From JBBEAM01 sp040882845 (GTDB lineage Bacteria > Pseudomonadota > Alphaproteobacteria > Kiloniellales > DSM-21159), in contig JBBEAM010000007.1 of the NCBI GenBank assembly GCA_040882845.1, positions 992,001-1,056,000 on the forward strand: a stretch of DNA of 64,000 nt, read 5' to 3'. The position numbers and the translations under genes were made by a program. Below, piece by piece: positions 9,869 to 19,040 of this stretch; the first letter of the stretch is position 1; the number at the start of each line of letters is the position of its first letter. The notes beneath the pieces were generated by a model, which did no database searches, had not been told where the DNA came from, and saw only the letters and a program-made list of their open reading frames with translations.

Positions 9869-11830
9869 ATGGGGACGCTTCGTCACGCGATACTTGCACT
9901 GGTCCTGCTCTGGTCGGCGCCACTCGCCGCCCAGGAGATCGAGGCCTATGGCGAGGAAGATCCCAAGACTCCCGAGAGTTTTCAGGAAAGTAACTTCCTG
10001 AAGGATCGCGTAGCACAGGGCGTGATAGACCCGGTGGCACAGCGCCTGCCGCAGACGCCACGGACGATCGATCTGGCCGCCGAGGGCAAGCTGCCCGGCA
10101 AGCCCGGCGGCGATCTCGTTAGTCTGGTCGGCCGCGCAAAGGACACCCGCCTGCTCGCCGTTTACGGCTACGCGCGGCTGGTCGGCTACAACGAGGATTT
10201 CGAGCTGGTCGCCGACATCGCCCAGCGCGTCGAGGTCGAGGAGGGGCGCATCTTCACCTTCCATCTGCGGCCCGCACACCGCTGGTCCGACGGGCATCCC
10301 TTCACCTCCGACGACTTCCGCTACTGGTGGGAGGACGAAGCGACCCATCCGGAACTTTCGCCGAGCGGCCTGCCGCCGGCACTGCTGGTGGACGAGCAAC
10401 CGCCCGAGGTCACCTTCCCAGACGAGACCACGGTGCGCTACGAGTGGCAGAAGCCGAACCCCTTCTTCCTGCCCGCCCTGGCCGGCGCCAGCCCGCTCTA
10501 CATCTATCTGCCGGCGCATTACCTGAAGCAGTTCCACGCCAAATACGGCGATACCGAGAAGCTGCAGGCCATGGCCGACAAGGAGGGTGTGCGCGACTGG
10601 ACGGCGATCCACACCCGCAAGGGCCGTCTCTATCGCTTCGACAACATCGACCTGCCGGTTCTGCAGCCTTGGCGCCTGATCACCGAAGGCCCGGCCAAGC
10701 GCTACATCGCCGAGCGCAACCCCTACTTTCACCGGGTCGACGCGGCGGGGCAGCAGCTCCCCTATGTCGACCGCTTCATCCTGCAGGTTTCCTCGGGCTC
10801 CCTGATCGCCGCCAAGTCCGGTTCCGGCGAGAGCGATCTGCAGGGGCGCGGCGTCAACTTCGCCGACTACACCTTCCTCAAGCAGAACGAGGACATCTAC
10901 AACTACGATGTCCGGCTGTGGCGCACGGTGCGCGGCTCACAGCTCGCGCTCTATCCCAACCTCAACGTCCAGAATCCCACTTGGCGCGCGCTGCTGCGCG
11001 ACGTGCGGTTCCGGCGCGCGCTTTCCCTGGCGATCGACCGGCACGAGATCAACCAGGTGATCTATTTCGGCCTCGGGCTGGAAGGCAATCAGGTGGTGCT
11101 ACCGGACAGCCCGCTGTTCGAAGAGGAGGATTTCAGGGCCTATGCCGACTTCGATCTGGCGCGCGCCAATGCCCTGCTCGACGATATCGGCCTGACCGAG
11201 CGCGACAGCCGCGGCGTGAGGCTGCTGCCGAATGGCGAACCCCTGGAGGTGATCGTCGAAACCGCCGGCGAGAACACCGAGGAATCCGACGTTCTTGAGC
11301 TGATCCACGATTCCTGGATGAAGGCTGGAATCAAGCTCTACACCAAACCCTCCCAGCGCGAGGTGCTGCGCAACCGGATCTTCTCCGGCGAGACCATCAT
11401 GGCGATGTGGTATGGCAACGAGAACGGCATCCCCACCCCGGACATGAGCCCGGTCGAATACACGCCGGTGCGCCAGCACGGCTACCAGTGGCCGATGTGG
11501 GGCCAGTACTATGAAACCCACGGCGAATCCGGCAGGCCGGTCGACCTGCCGGAGGCCGAGGAGTTGCTCGCGCTCTATCACGACTGGGCGCAAGCTAAAA
11601 ACCGGCAGGAGCGCACCGAGATCTGGGAGCGTATCCTCGATATCCACGCCGAGCAGATCTACACCATCGGCCTGGTGGCGCAGGTGCCACAGCCGGTGGT
11701 GGTGCGCCGCAGCCTGCGCAATGTTCCCGAGGAAGCCGTGTTCAACTGGGAGCCCGGCGCCCAGTTCGGGGTCTACCGCCCGGATACCTTCTGGTTCGAC
11801 GAGAACCTGCAGCAGGCGCAGGGGAATTGA
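9869..11830 (+). CDS. Periplasmic solute-binding protein, family 5 (peptide/nickel type)
   Basis: About 653 residues from ATG 9869. An in-frame ATG at 9839 would place ten residues before the signal peptide. The signal peptide is MGTLRHAILALVLLW with probable cleavage after SAPLAA. The family-5 core is visible: TFHLRPAHRWSDGHPFTSDDF (in two pieces about residues 130-150), FRRALSLAIDRHEINQVIYFGLG (about 390) and ANALLDDIGL. It binds oligopeptides or similar ligands for an ABC importer. No permease or ATPase genes lie nearby, so it is an orphan receptor here. Confidence 0.85.
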   Translation: MGTLRHAILALVLLWSAPLAAQEIEAYGEEDPKTPESFQESNFLKDRVAQGVIDPVAQRLPQTPRTIDLAAEGKLPGKPGGDLVSLVGRAKDTRLLAVYGYARLVGYNEDFELVADIAQRVEVEEGRIFTFHLRPAHRWSDGHPFTSDDFRYWWEDEATHPELSPSGLPPALLVDEQPPEVTFPDETTVRYEWQKPNPFFLPALAGASPLYIYLPAHYLKQFHAKYGDTEKLQAMADKEGVRDWTAIHTRKGRLYRFDNIDLPVLQPWRLITEGPAKRYIAERNPYFHRVDAAGQQLPYVDRFILQVSSGSLIAAKSGSGESDLQGRGVNFADYTFLKQNEDIYNYDVRLWRTVRGSQLALYPNLNVQNPTWRALLRDVRFRRALSLAIDRHEINQVIYFGLGLEGNQVVLPDSPLFEEEDFRAYADFDLARANALLDDIGLTERDSRGVRLLPNGEPLEVIVETAGENTEESDVLELIHDSWMKAGIKLYTKPSQREVLRNRIFSGETIMAMWYGNENGIPTPDMSPVEYTPVRQHGYQWPMWGQYYETHGESGRPVDLPEAEELLALYHDWAQAKNRQERTEIWERILDIHAEQIYTIGLVAQVPQPVVVRRSLRNVPEEAVFNWEPGAQFGVYRPDTFWFDENLQQAQGN

Positions 11831-11841
11831 CCTAGCGTGCC

Positions 11842-12630
11842 CTACTCTTCTTCCGGAAGTTCCACGGTCAGGCCGTCGTAGCCGGGCTCGACCCCCGGCG
11901 GGCACTTCGCCGCGAGTGTGTCGTAGTCCACCGTATGGTTGAGATGGGTCAGCACGGCGCGTTCCGGCCCAACGCGCGCGATCCACTCGAGACTCTGGGC
12001 GAAGTGGGAATGCGTCGGATGCGGCTCCTCGCGCAGGCAATCGACGATCCAGAGCTTCACCCCTGCCAGCTTGGCGAAGGCATTCTCGTCGAGGGCGACG
12101 GCATCGGTCGAATAGCCAAAGTCGCCGATGCGAAACCCCCAGCTCACCGCGTTGCCATGATTCTGCGGAAAGGCCGTCACCGGAATCCCTTCCACGGTGA
12201 AGCTTTCGACAAAGCTGCGGTCGTCCATGATCGCCGGATAGAGACGCTCGTTGGTATGGCTGGAGGTGAAGGCGTAGTCGAAGCGTAGGGTGAGCTGCTC
12301 CCGCGTCTTGGCCGACATGTAGGCTGGAATCGCGCCCTTTTGGCTGTAGGACAGCGCCCGCAGGTCGTCCAAGCCATGGGTGTGGTCGGCATGGGCGTGG
12401 GTGAAGAGCACCGCGTCCAGGCGGGTGATGCCGAAGCGCAGCGCCTGTTCGCGCAGGTCCGGCGAGGTATCGATCAGCAGCACCTTGCCCTGGGTCTCCA
12501 CCAGGACTGAGACCCGCATCCGCCGGTTCTTGGGATTTTGCGGATCTGCGTTGCCCCAGTAGCCGCCGGGCTCCATGCCCGCCAGGGGCACGCCGCCGGA
12601 GCCGCCGGAACCCAGCATCGTGACCTTCAC
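11842..12630 (-). CDS. MBL-fold metallohydrolase (PhnP / RNase Z-like)
   Basis: A 262-residue metallo-beta-lactamase fold protein starting MKVTMLGSGGSGGVP. The zinc-binding HAHADHTHG motif is near residue 77, further histidines occur in FPQNHGNAV and THSHFAQS, and HLNHT is near the end. The family includes PhnP cyclic phosphodiesterase and PqqB-like proteins. It is the last gene of the tmk-holB-metG-tatD run and overlaps tatD by four bases, the usual alphaproteobacterial arrangement. The substrate is probably a cyclic phosphodiester or nucleic-acid-derived ester. Confidence 0.88.
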   Translation of the reverse strand: MKVTMLGSGGSGGVPLAGMEPGGYWGNADPQNPKNRRMRVSVLVETQGKVLLIDTSPDLREQALRFGITRLDAVLFTHAHADHTHGLDDLRALSYSQKGAIPAYMSAKTREQLTLRFDYAFTSSHTNERLYPAIMDDRSFVESFTVEGIPVTAFPQNHGNAVSWGFRIGDFGYSTDAVALDENAFAKLAGVKLWIVDCLREEPHPTHSHFAQSLEWIARVGPERAVLTHLNHTVDYDTLAAKCPPGVEPGYDGLTVELPEEE

Positions 12631-13421
12631 GCCGCCTCCCGCTGGGCGGATTTCCAGAACAGCTTGCGGAAGTTATCGCTGGTCTCCTGGGCCAGCGTCT
12701 CCACCGGAACCCCGAAGAGCTTAGCCAGGCAGTCGGCGGTATGCACCACATAGGCCGGCTCGTTGAGCTTGCCGCGCTTGGGAACCGGCGCCAGATAGGG
12801 CGAGTCTGTCTCCACCAGCAGCCGCTCCAGCGGCACCTTGCGGGCGGTTTCGCGCAGCCCCTCGGCGTTCTTGAATGTGACGATCCCGGCGAGCGAGATG
12901 TAGAAGCCGATCGCCAGTGCCGCCTCAGCCAGCACCGGCCCGGCGGTGAAGCAATGAATGACCCCGGAAAAGGCGCCCTTGGCGTGCTCTTCCTCGAGGA
13001 TCGCCACGGTGTCTTCGTCGGCGTCGCGGGCATGCACGATCAGCGGCAGCCCCGTCTCCCGCGCCGCCGCGATGTGCGCGCGGAAGGAGGTCTGCTGCGC
13101 TTCGCGCGCACTGTGCTCGTAGTAGTAGTCGAGCCCGGTCTCGCCGATGCCCACCACCTCCGGCAGGGCCGCCAGCTCAAGCAGGCGTGCGGGCGTCTCC
13201 TGCCCCTCCGCGCCGGCTTCGTGGGGATGCACGCCGGCCGAACAGTCCACATCGGGGAAGCGCTGAGCGATGGCGCGCACCGCCGCGAATTCCGATAGCT
13301 TGGTGCAGATCGTCACCATGCGGCCGACGCCGGCGCGGCGGGCGCGGCCGATCACCTCCTCCAGGTCGTTGTCGCGCTGCAGGTAGTCGAGATGGCAGTG
13401 GCTGTCGATCAGCATGGTCAT
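12627..13421 (-). CDS. TatD-family metal-dependent deoxyribonuclease (YcfH type)
   Basis: A 264-residue amidohydrolase-fold nuclease. Metal ligands are in DSHCHLDYL (N-terminus), GETGLDYYY (about residue 93), LIVHARDADEDT (about 129) and IHCFTAG (about 154). The closing signature is VETDSPYLAPVP (about 203). TatD-type proteins are 3'-exonucleases or D-aminoacyl-tRNA deacylase-like enzymes. The gene overlaps metG upstream and the MBL gene downstream, each by four bases, so the set is translationally coupled. Confidence 0.9.
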   Translation of the reverse strand: MTMLIDSHCHLDYLQRDNDLEEVIGRARRAGVGRMVTICTKLSEFAAVRAIAQRFPDVDCSAGVHPHEAGAEGQETPARLLELAALPEVVGIGETGLDYYYEHSAREAQQTSFRAHIAAARETGLPLIVHARDADEDTVAILEEEHAKGAFSGVIHCFTAGPVLAEAALAIGFYISLAGIVTFKNAEGLRETARKVPLERLLVETDSPYLAPVPKRGKLNEPAYVVHTADCLAKLFGVPVETLAQETSDNFRKLFWKSAQREAA

Positions 13422-14974
13422 GCGCTCTGCGGCTCGTCCTCCAGGTAACGGGGGAAGACGCCCTCGGGCTTCGGCAGCGAGGTTCCCGGCTGAAGAACGG
13501 ACTCCAACGATTTGAAATCCCGCAAATCTTCAGGAACGGACAGCTGATCGAGCAGCTTGGCCATGGAGTCCGGCATCACCGGCTGGGTCAGGATCGCAAG
13601 ATGCCGGATCGTCTCGGCAAGGACGTAGAGCACCGTCGCCATGCGCGCGGTATCCTGCTTGCGCAGCGTCCAGGGCGCCTGCTCGTCGACATAGCGGTTG
13701 GCGTCGCCGATCGCCGACCACGTCAGCTCCAGCGCCTTATGGAAGGCCTGGGTCTCGATCAGGACGCGCAGTCGGCCGCGCAGTCCCCGCGCCTTCTCCA
13801 GCAGCGCCTCGTCGGCGGCTGTGAAGTCCCCCGGCTGCGGCACCTGCTGGTCGCAGTTCTTGTGGATCATCGACAGCACGCGCTGCGCCAGGTTGCCGAA
13901 ATCGTTGGCGAGATCGCTGTTGATCCGCCCGACCAGGGTTTCGTGGCTGATGTAGCCATCCTGGCCGAAGGGCACCTCGCGCAGCAGGTAGTAGCGCACC
14001 GGATCGAGGCCATAGCGCTCGGTCAGGTCTTCGCCGCGCAGAACATTGCCGAGCGATTTCGACATCTTCTCGCCCTTGTTGAGCAGCCAGCCATGGGCAT
14101 AGACCCGCTTCGGTACCGCCACGCCGGCGGACATCAGGAATGCCGGCCAGTAGACCGCGTGGAAGCGCAGGATATCCTTGCCCACCATGTGAACGTCAGC
14201 GGGCCAGAATTTTGAGAAATCAGGATTCTTCTCGTCCGGATAGCCGAGCGCGGTGATGTAGTTGGTCAGGGCGTCGATCCAGACGTACATGATGTGCTTG
14301 TCGTCGCCGGGCACCGGCACGCCCCAGTCGAAGGTGGTGCGGCTGACCGAAAGGTCGCGCAGGCCGCCTTTGACGAAGGAGATCACCTCGTTGCGCCGGG
14401 TTTCCGGGCCGATGAAATCCGGGTTTTTCTCGTAGAGCTCGAGCAGCCGGTCCTGCCAGGCCGACAGCCGGAAGAAGTAGGAAGCCTCCTCCACCCACTC
14501 GCATTCGGCGCCGGAGGCGGCGATCATCTTGCCGTCGGCGTTCCTGGTCAGCTCCTTCTCGTCGTAGAAGGCCTCGTCGCGCACCGCGTACCATCCGGAA
14601 TAGCTGTCCAGGTAGATATCGCCGGCCTCCTGCATCTTCTTCCACAGCGCCTGGCAGGAAGCGATGTGCCGCGGCTCCGTGGTGCGGATGAACTGGTCGT
14701 TGGAGTAGTTCATGTGCGCCGCAAGGTCGCGGAAGTTCTGGCTCACCCGGTCGGTGAAGGCCTGGGGATCGACGCCGGCCTTCTCGGCCGCCTTGGCGAC
14801 CTTCTGGCCGTGCTCGTCGGTGCCGGTCAGGAACATCACCTCATGGCCGTCCAGCCGCATGAAGCGCGCCGCCACGTCGCAGGCCAGCGTCGAGTAGGCA
14901 TGGCCGATGTGGGGGACGTCGTTCACGTAGTAGATCGGCGTCGTGATGTAGTAGCGCGAGTTTTCGCTCGGCAT
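13418..14974 (-). CDS. metG: Methionyl-tRNA synthetase
   Basis: About 518 residues from ATG 14974 (MPSENSRYYITTP). The frame extends upstream to 15139 but that part is shadow sequence over holB; a GAGGAGCGG site supports 14974. Class I signatures are PHIGHAYS (HIGH) and GEKMSKS (KMSKS), with TGTDEHGQKV between. The C-terminal helical anticodon domain is present. The extra C-terminal tRNA-binding domain of the E. coli enzyme is absent, as is usual for this length. It charges initiator and elongator tRNA-Met. Confidence 0.97.
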   Translation of the reverse strand: MPSENSRYYITTPIYYVNDVPHIGHAYSTLACDVAARFMRLDGHEVMFLTGTDEHGQKVAKAAEKAGVDPQAFTDRVSQNFRDLAAHMNYSNDQFIRTTEPRHIASCQALWKKMQEAGDIYLDSYSGWYAVRDEAFYDEKELTRNADGKMIAASGAECEWVEEASYFFRLSAWQDRLLELYEKNPDFIGPETRRNEVISFVKGGLRDLSVSRTTFDWGVPVPGDDKHIMYVWIDALTNYITALGYPDEKNPDFSKFWPADVHMVGKDILRFHAVYWPAFLMSAGVAVPKRVYAHGWLLNKGEKMSKSLGNVLRGEDLTERYGLDPVRYYLLREVPFGQDGYISHETLVGRINSDLANDFGNLAQRVLSMIHKNCDQQVPQPGDFTAADEALLEKARGLRGRLRVLIETQAFHKALELTWSAIGDANRYVDEQAPWTLRKQDTARMATVLYVLAETIRHLAILTQPVMPDSMAKLLDQLSVPEDLRDFKSLESVLQPGTSLPKPEGVFPRYLEDEPQSA

Positions 14975-15021
14975 CCTGATCCGCTCCTCGCCAGTGATGT
15001 TTCTGATGCCTAGAGGCAGAT

Positions 15022-16131
15022 CTAGGCCACCAGCGCCTCGATCTCCAGGAAGGCGCTGACGACGACCTGCCGCCGGTCGAGATTGGCGCATTCCGCCCGG
15101 CCGAACAGGCGGGAGAGGTTTTCCCACAGGGCCAGCCACTGTGCAAGGCCGCTCCCGGCGAGCAGACGCTGACGCAGGGCGCGTTCGCCGGAGATCACCT
15201 CGGGCGGTTCGGCGCCTGCCCCGCCGGCGCGCACCAGCTCTGCCAGCCAGCCGCAGATCATTTCGCCGCCGGTACGAAAGCTCTCTCCCGTGGCATCGCG
15301 GGCGAGCTTGTCGCCGAAACCGTAAACACGCGGGATATCCAGCCGCGGCAGGCCATCGAGCAGGGCGATCATCTCCTGATAGAGTTCCAGCCCGCCGTTA
15401 CGCGACAGGGTCAAGGCCCGTCCAATCGACCCGCCGGACAGCCGCGCCAGCGCCAGGCGGTCTTCGGCCTCCAGCTCCGGCGCGTAGCTTTCCAGGAGCT
15501 CGGCCAGGATATCCTCGGGCAGGCCCGGAAGGCGCAGCTTGCGGCAGCGCGAGGGAATGGTCGCCAGCAACCCGCCGGGGGCATGGGAGATCAGCAGCAA
15601 CACCGCCTTTTCCGCCGGTTCCTCCAGGATCTTGAGCAGCGCATTGGCCGAAGAGGCGCCCATGTCGTCCACGGCGTCGACGATCAGCACCCGGTAACCG
15701 CCGCCGCCGGAGGTCATGCGCAGGAAGCCGATGGCGTTGCGGGTGTCCTCCACCACGATCTCACTGCGCGGCTTATTGGTCTTCTCGTTGACCCCCCGAG
15801 TCAGGGTCAGCAGGTCGCCCTCCCCGCCCGAGGCGACACGGCGGAAGACCGGGGCCTCCTCGGAGATTCCGAGGCCGCTGGCCGGCAGTGCCTCGCCGAA
15901 CAGCCCGGCGCCCTGGCCCTCCTGGCCTGGGCCGCCGGCAAGCAGGTAGCGGGCGAAGCGGTAGGCCAGAGTCGCCTTGCCGACGCCGCGCGGACCGGTG
16001 AACAGCCAGGCATGCGGCAGACGGCCGGAATCCAGAGCGCGCAGCAGGGCAGCCTCCGCCGCCTCCTGCCCCAGGAGACGCGGATTGGCGCGCGGCTCTG
16101 GCCAGCTCTGTTCCCGCTCGCCAGCCATCAC
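15022..16131 (-). CDS. holB: DNA polymerase III subunit delta prime
   Basis: A 369-residue clamp-loader subunit. After the N-terminal NPRLLGQEAAEAALL comes GPRGVGKATLAYRFA (P-loop, about residue 45), then VDAVDDMGASSANALLKILEEP (DExx box region, about 145) and SRCRKLRLPGL (the SRC arginine finger). The protein is part of the delta-tau/gamma-delta' complex that loads the beta clamp. The start at 16131 overlaps the tmk stop, and metG follows 47 bases downstream. Confidence 0.95.
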   Translation of the reverse strand: MMAGEREQSWPEPRANPRLLGQEAAEAALLRALDSGRLPHAWLFTGPRGVGKATLAYRFARYLLAGGPGQEGQGAGLFGEALPASGLGISEEAPVFRRVASGGEGDLLTLTRGVNEKTNKPRSEIVVEDTRNAIGFLRMTSGGGGYRVLIVDAVDDMGASSANALLKILEEPAEKAVLLLISHAPGGLLATIPSRCRKLRLPGLPEDILAELLESYAPELEAEDRLALARLSGGSIGRALTLSRNGGLELYQEMIALLDGLPRLDIPRVYGFGDKLARDATGESFRTGGEMICGWLAELVRAGGAGAEPPEVISGERALRQRLLAGSGLAQWLALWENLSRLFGRAECANLDRRQVVVSAFLEIEALVA

Positions 16132-16760
16132 GCCGCCAGCAGCCGGCTGTGCAGCGTTTCGAGCAGGGAGGCGGTTACGCCGTCGGCCTCCGCCGCCGCG
16201 TCGATGACGACGCAGCGCAGGGGCTCGGCTTTGGCAATCTCCAGGAAGCCTGCGCGCAGCCTTTGGTGGAACGCCAGCCCCATGCCCTCGTAGCGTTCGC
16301 CGCCGCCCTTGCGCGCCGCCGCCCTGCGCAGGCCAGTCTCGGCCGGGAGGTCGAGGATGAAGGTGAGATCGGGGCGGAAATCGCCGACGGCGGCTTCATG
16401 GATGCGTGCGATCGCCGCGAGATCGAGCCCCTGGCCATAGCCCTGATAGGCCAGGGTGGAATCGGCGAAGCGGTCGGAAATCACCCAGGCGCCGCTGTCC
16501 AGCGCTGGCCAGACGACCCGCCGCAGATGATCCCGCCGTGCCGCGTAGTGCAGCAGGGTCTCGGTCATGGCGTCCCAGCGGTCGCTTGCGCCGTGGATCA
16601 GCAGCTCGCGGATCGCCTCGGCGCCCAGGCTTCCGCCGGGCTCGCGCGTTTCCACGACCTCGAGGCCCTCGGCGCGCAACGCAGACGCCAGCGCCGCGAC
16701 CTGGGTCGACTTGCCGCTGCCCTCCCCGCCTTCGAGGGTGATGAATTTTCCCGCCGTCAT
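16128..16760 (-). CDS. tmk: Thymidylate kinase
   Basis: A 210-residue kinase from ATG 16760 (MTAGKFITLEGGEGSGKST). It shows the P-loop GGEGSGKS, the TREPGG segment (about residue 38), the DRFADSTLAYQGYG motif (about 95) and DLPAETGLRR in the lid region. It phosphorylates dTMP to dTDP. tmk-holB is the standard order in alphaproteobacteria, and the two genes overlap by four bases. Confidence 0.96.
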   Translation of the reverse strand: MTAGKFITLEGGEGSGKSTQVAALASALRAEGLEVVETREPGGSLGAEAIRELLIHGASDRWDAMTETLLHYAARRDHLRRVVWPALDSGAWVISDRFADSTLAYQGYGQGLDLAAIARIHEAAVGDFRPDLTFILDLPAETGLRRAAARKGGGERYEGMGLAFHQRLRAGFLEIAKAEPLRCVVIDAAAEADGVTASLLETLHSRLLAA

Positions 16761-16811
16761 GGCAAAAGCCTGAGCGCCTGCCCCCCGCAAGTCAATCCGG
16801 CCAGGCTTTTG

Positions 16812-17954
16812 CTAAAGCTGGCCGAGGATGAGGTGCTTGAGGCTGGCGATCAGCCGGCCGAAGGGCCCGAGTTTCTCCACTTCGGTGCCGGCAACGAGCG
16901 GAATCACCATGGGCTCCATGCCCGGTGCGCTGATCTCCAGCCGCGCGACCTCCTGCCCCTCGGCGATCGGCGCCGGAATCGGACCTTCGTAGATCACCTT
17001 CGCGGTCATATCGCGGCGCGCATCGCGGGTCAGGGTGACCAGGAAATCGCGCGGCGCCACCAAGGGGACGCTGTCGAGCTTGCCGAGCCAGACCTCGGCC
17101 TTGTCGACCTGCTCGCCACTGGACAGCAGCTCGTAGTTCTCGAATTCGCGGAATCCCCAGGACAGCAGGCGCGCCGACTCGTCGGCCCGCTCCTGGGCGC
17201 TGGACAGGCCATTGACGACCAGGATCAGCCGCCGCTCCCCCTGTTTTGCCGAGGCGGTCAGCCCATAGCCGGCTTCCTCGGTATGCCCGGTCTTCAGCCC
17301 GTCAACGCCGATATTGCGGTAGAGCAAGGGGTTGCGGTTGCCCTGGCGGATCTCGTTGTAGGTGAACTCCATCTCCGCGAAGTAGTCGTAGTACTGCGGG
17401 TAATCGGCGATCATCCGCTTGGCGAGCGTCGCCAGATCGCGCGCCGTCATCCACTGGTTGGGGTCCGGCCAACCGGTCGAGTTGGCGAAGTGGCTGTCGG
17501 TCATGCCGAGCTCCCGCGCCGTCTCGGTCATTTCCTGGGCGAAGCCTTCCTCGCTGCCGCTCAGGGCCTCTGCAAAGACCACGCAGGCATCGTTGCCCGA
17601 CTGCACGATGACGCCGCGAATCAGGTCCTCGACCTTCACCTCCTTGCCGACCTCGATGAACATCTTCGAGCCGCCCATCCGCCAGGCCCGCTCGCTGACG
17701 GGAAGATGATCGTCGAGCGAGAGACGGCCTTCGTCGAGATGCTGGAAGACCAGGTACATGGTCATGATCTTGCTCATCGACGCCGGCGGCATCGGCGCAT
17801 CGGGATCCTTGGACATCAGCACCGCGCCGGTTTCGGCATCGACCAGAATGGCCTCCCGGGCGGCCGTATCTATGGCCCCGGCTGTCGGCGGCGCGGCGAT
17901 CAGAGCCACCAGCGCGAGAAGCGCGAAGATAAAGGAGCGGGAAGTCTGCATCAT
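16812..17954 (-). CDS. D-alanyl-D-alanine carboxypeptidase (PBP5/6 family)
   Basis: A 380-residue exported penicillin-binding protein. A signal peptide covers about the first 27 residues (FIFALLALVALIAA core, cleavage after AGA). The three active-site motifs are intact: SMSK (SxxK, about residue 59), SGN in QSGNDACV (about 118) and KTGHTEEAG (about 220). The C-terminal beta domain and the short final helix LGPFGRLIASLKHLIL may tether it to the inner membrane. It trims the terminal D-Ala of peptidoglycan pentapeptides. It lies upstream of tmk on the same strand and downstream of rlpA. Confidence 0.94.
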   Translation of the reverse strand: MMQTSRSFIFALLALVALIAAPPTAGAIDTAAREAILVDAETGAVLMSKDPDAPMPPASMSKIMTMYLVFQHLDEGRLSLDDHLPVSERAWRMGGSKMFIEVGKEVKVEDLIRGVIVQSGNDACVVFAEALSGSEEGFAQEMTETARELGMTDSHFANSTGWPDPNQWMTARDLATLAKRMIADYPQYYDYFAEMEFTYNEIRQGNRNPLLYRNIGVDGLKTGHTEEAGYGLTASAKQGERRLILVVNGLSSAQERADESARLLSWGFREFENYELLSSGEQVDKAEVWLGKLDSVPLVAPRDFLVTLTRDARRDMTAKVIYEGPIPAPIAEGQEVARLEISAPGMEPMVIPLVAGTEVEKLGPFGRLIASLKHLILGQL

Positions 17955-18037
17955 GGATCTTCCGGTAAGTCTCTAGAGGTTGGAGGAGGCTAGACCGGCA
18001 ATCGGCCGGAAATATGACGGAGCGGTGCTGCGGAATG

Positions 18038-18958
18038 TCAGTCGACGACGATCCGCGCCTCTGTGTAGCCGTTGGAAATCAAAGCCGCGAGCTTGGTGTC
18101 CGCCTCCTCGACGTCCGCCACCGGCAGGCGCACCCGGTAGAACAAGCGGCCATCGACCCAGGCTTCCTCGATCTGCGCCGCGCCGTAGGGGTTCAGGCGC
18201 TGCGCCAGTACCGAGGCATTGCCCGCCTCGGTGAAGGCGCCGGCCTGAATGAACAGGGTGCTGGCGGAGACCGGCTGCTGTACGACGACGCCGCTCGGCT
18301 GCGGCGCGGGGGCTGCTGCCGCCGCGGGACGCTGTGCCGTCTGCGGCGTAACGGCCGGCGCGACTTCCGGCGCGGGACTGTCCGGCAAGCTCTCGGACTC
18401 GACCTCGACCCTTGGGGCAGGTTCGGGAGGCGCCGCGCTGACCGCAGTTCCCTGAGCCAGGGCCGCGAGCTGCAGGCTCTCCTCCTTCAGGATCTGGACC
18501 CGGACCTTGGCCGTCCCCTTGTTCTCGAAGCCCAGCAGCTGGGCGCCGCGCCGCGAGACATCGATGATCCGGCTGTTTGAGAAGGGTCCGCGGTCGTTGA
18601 TCCGAAGCTGAATCGAGCGGCCGTTCTCCAGGTTCGTCACCTGCACCATGGACGGCATCGGCAGAGTCGGATGCGCCGCGGTCAAGGCCCACTGATCGTA
18701 GCTTTCTCCATTGGCCGTCTGCCGGCCGTCGAACCCCGGCCCGTACCAGGAAGCAATGCCGGTCTGATCGTAGGAGAGATCCGCCTTGGGATAGTACCAG
18801 ACGCCGCCGATCTGGTAGGGATTTCCGACCTTGTAGCTGCCGAGCTGGCCGGGCCCGCTCTGGCCTGTGGTCGGCACGGAGCGGTTGTCGGCGCAGGCCC
18901 CGAGCAGCAGCAGGGCCGCGGCGGCGCAGAGAAGGCTTCGCAGGTGCGGATTCAACAT
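18038..18958 (-). CDS. rlpA: Septal-ring lipoprotein RlpA (DPBB and SPOR domains)
   Basis: About 306 residues from ATG 18958 (MLNPHLRSLL). The lipobox LLLGAC follows the hydrophobic core, so the mature protein begins at a lipidated cysteine. The double-psi beta-barrel shows ASWYGPGFDGRQTANGE and RINDRGPF with the catalytic aspartate and histidine region. A proline/alanine-rich linker (about residues 175-230) leads to a C-terminal SPOR domain (LFIQAGAFTEAGNASVLAQ) that binds denuded glycan strands at the division site. RlpA cleaves naked glycan. It sits between the carboxypeptidase and the MltB-type gene. Confidence 0.92.
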   Translation of the reverse strand: MLNPHLRSLLCAAAALLLLGACADNRSVPTTGQSGPGQLGSYKVGNPYQIGGVWYYPKADLSYDQTGIASWYGPGFDGRQTANGESYDQWALTAAHPTLPMPSMVQVTNLENGRSIQLRINDRGPFSNSRIIDVSRRGAQLLGFENKGTAKVRVQILKEESLQLAALAQGTAVSAAPPEPAPRVEVESESLPDSPAPEVAPAVTPQTAQRPAAAAAPAPQPSGVVVQQPVSASTLFIQAGAFTEAGNASVLAQRLNPYGAAQIEEAWVDGRLFYRVRLPVADVEEADTKLAALISNGYTEARIVVD

Positions 18959-19040
18959 CTTGTGGCTATCCAGGACTCCAACCCACAAATAAAGGGTAGC
19001 CGCCCTGGCCGCGCCGGGCAAGCGCAAGCCGTCGGCAGCC

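Noticed and set aside
16149..17993. 614-codon plus-strand frame opposite tmk and the carboxypeptidase gene
   Set aside because: No domain is recognisable and both opposite genes are certain.
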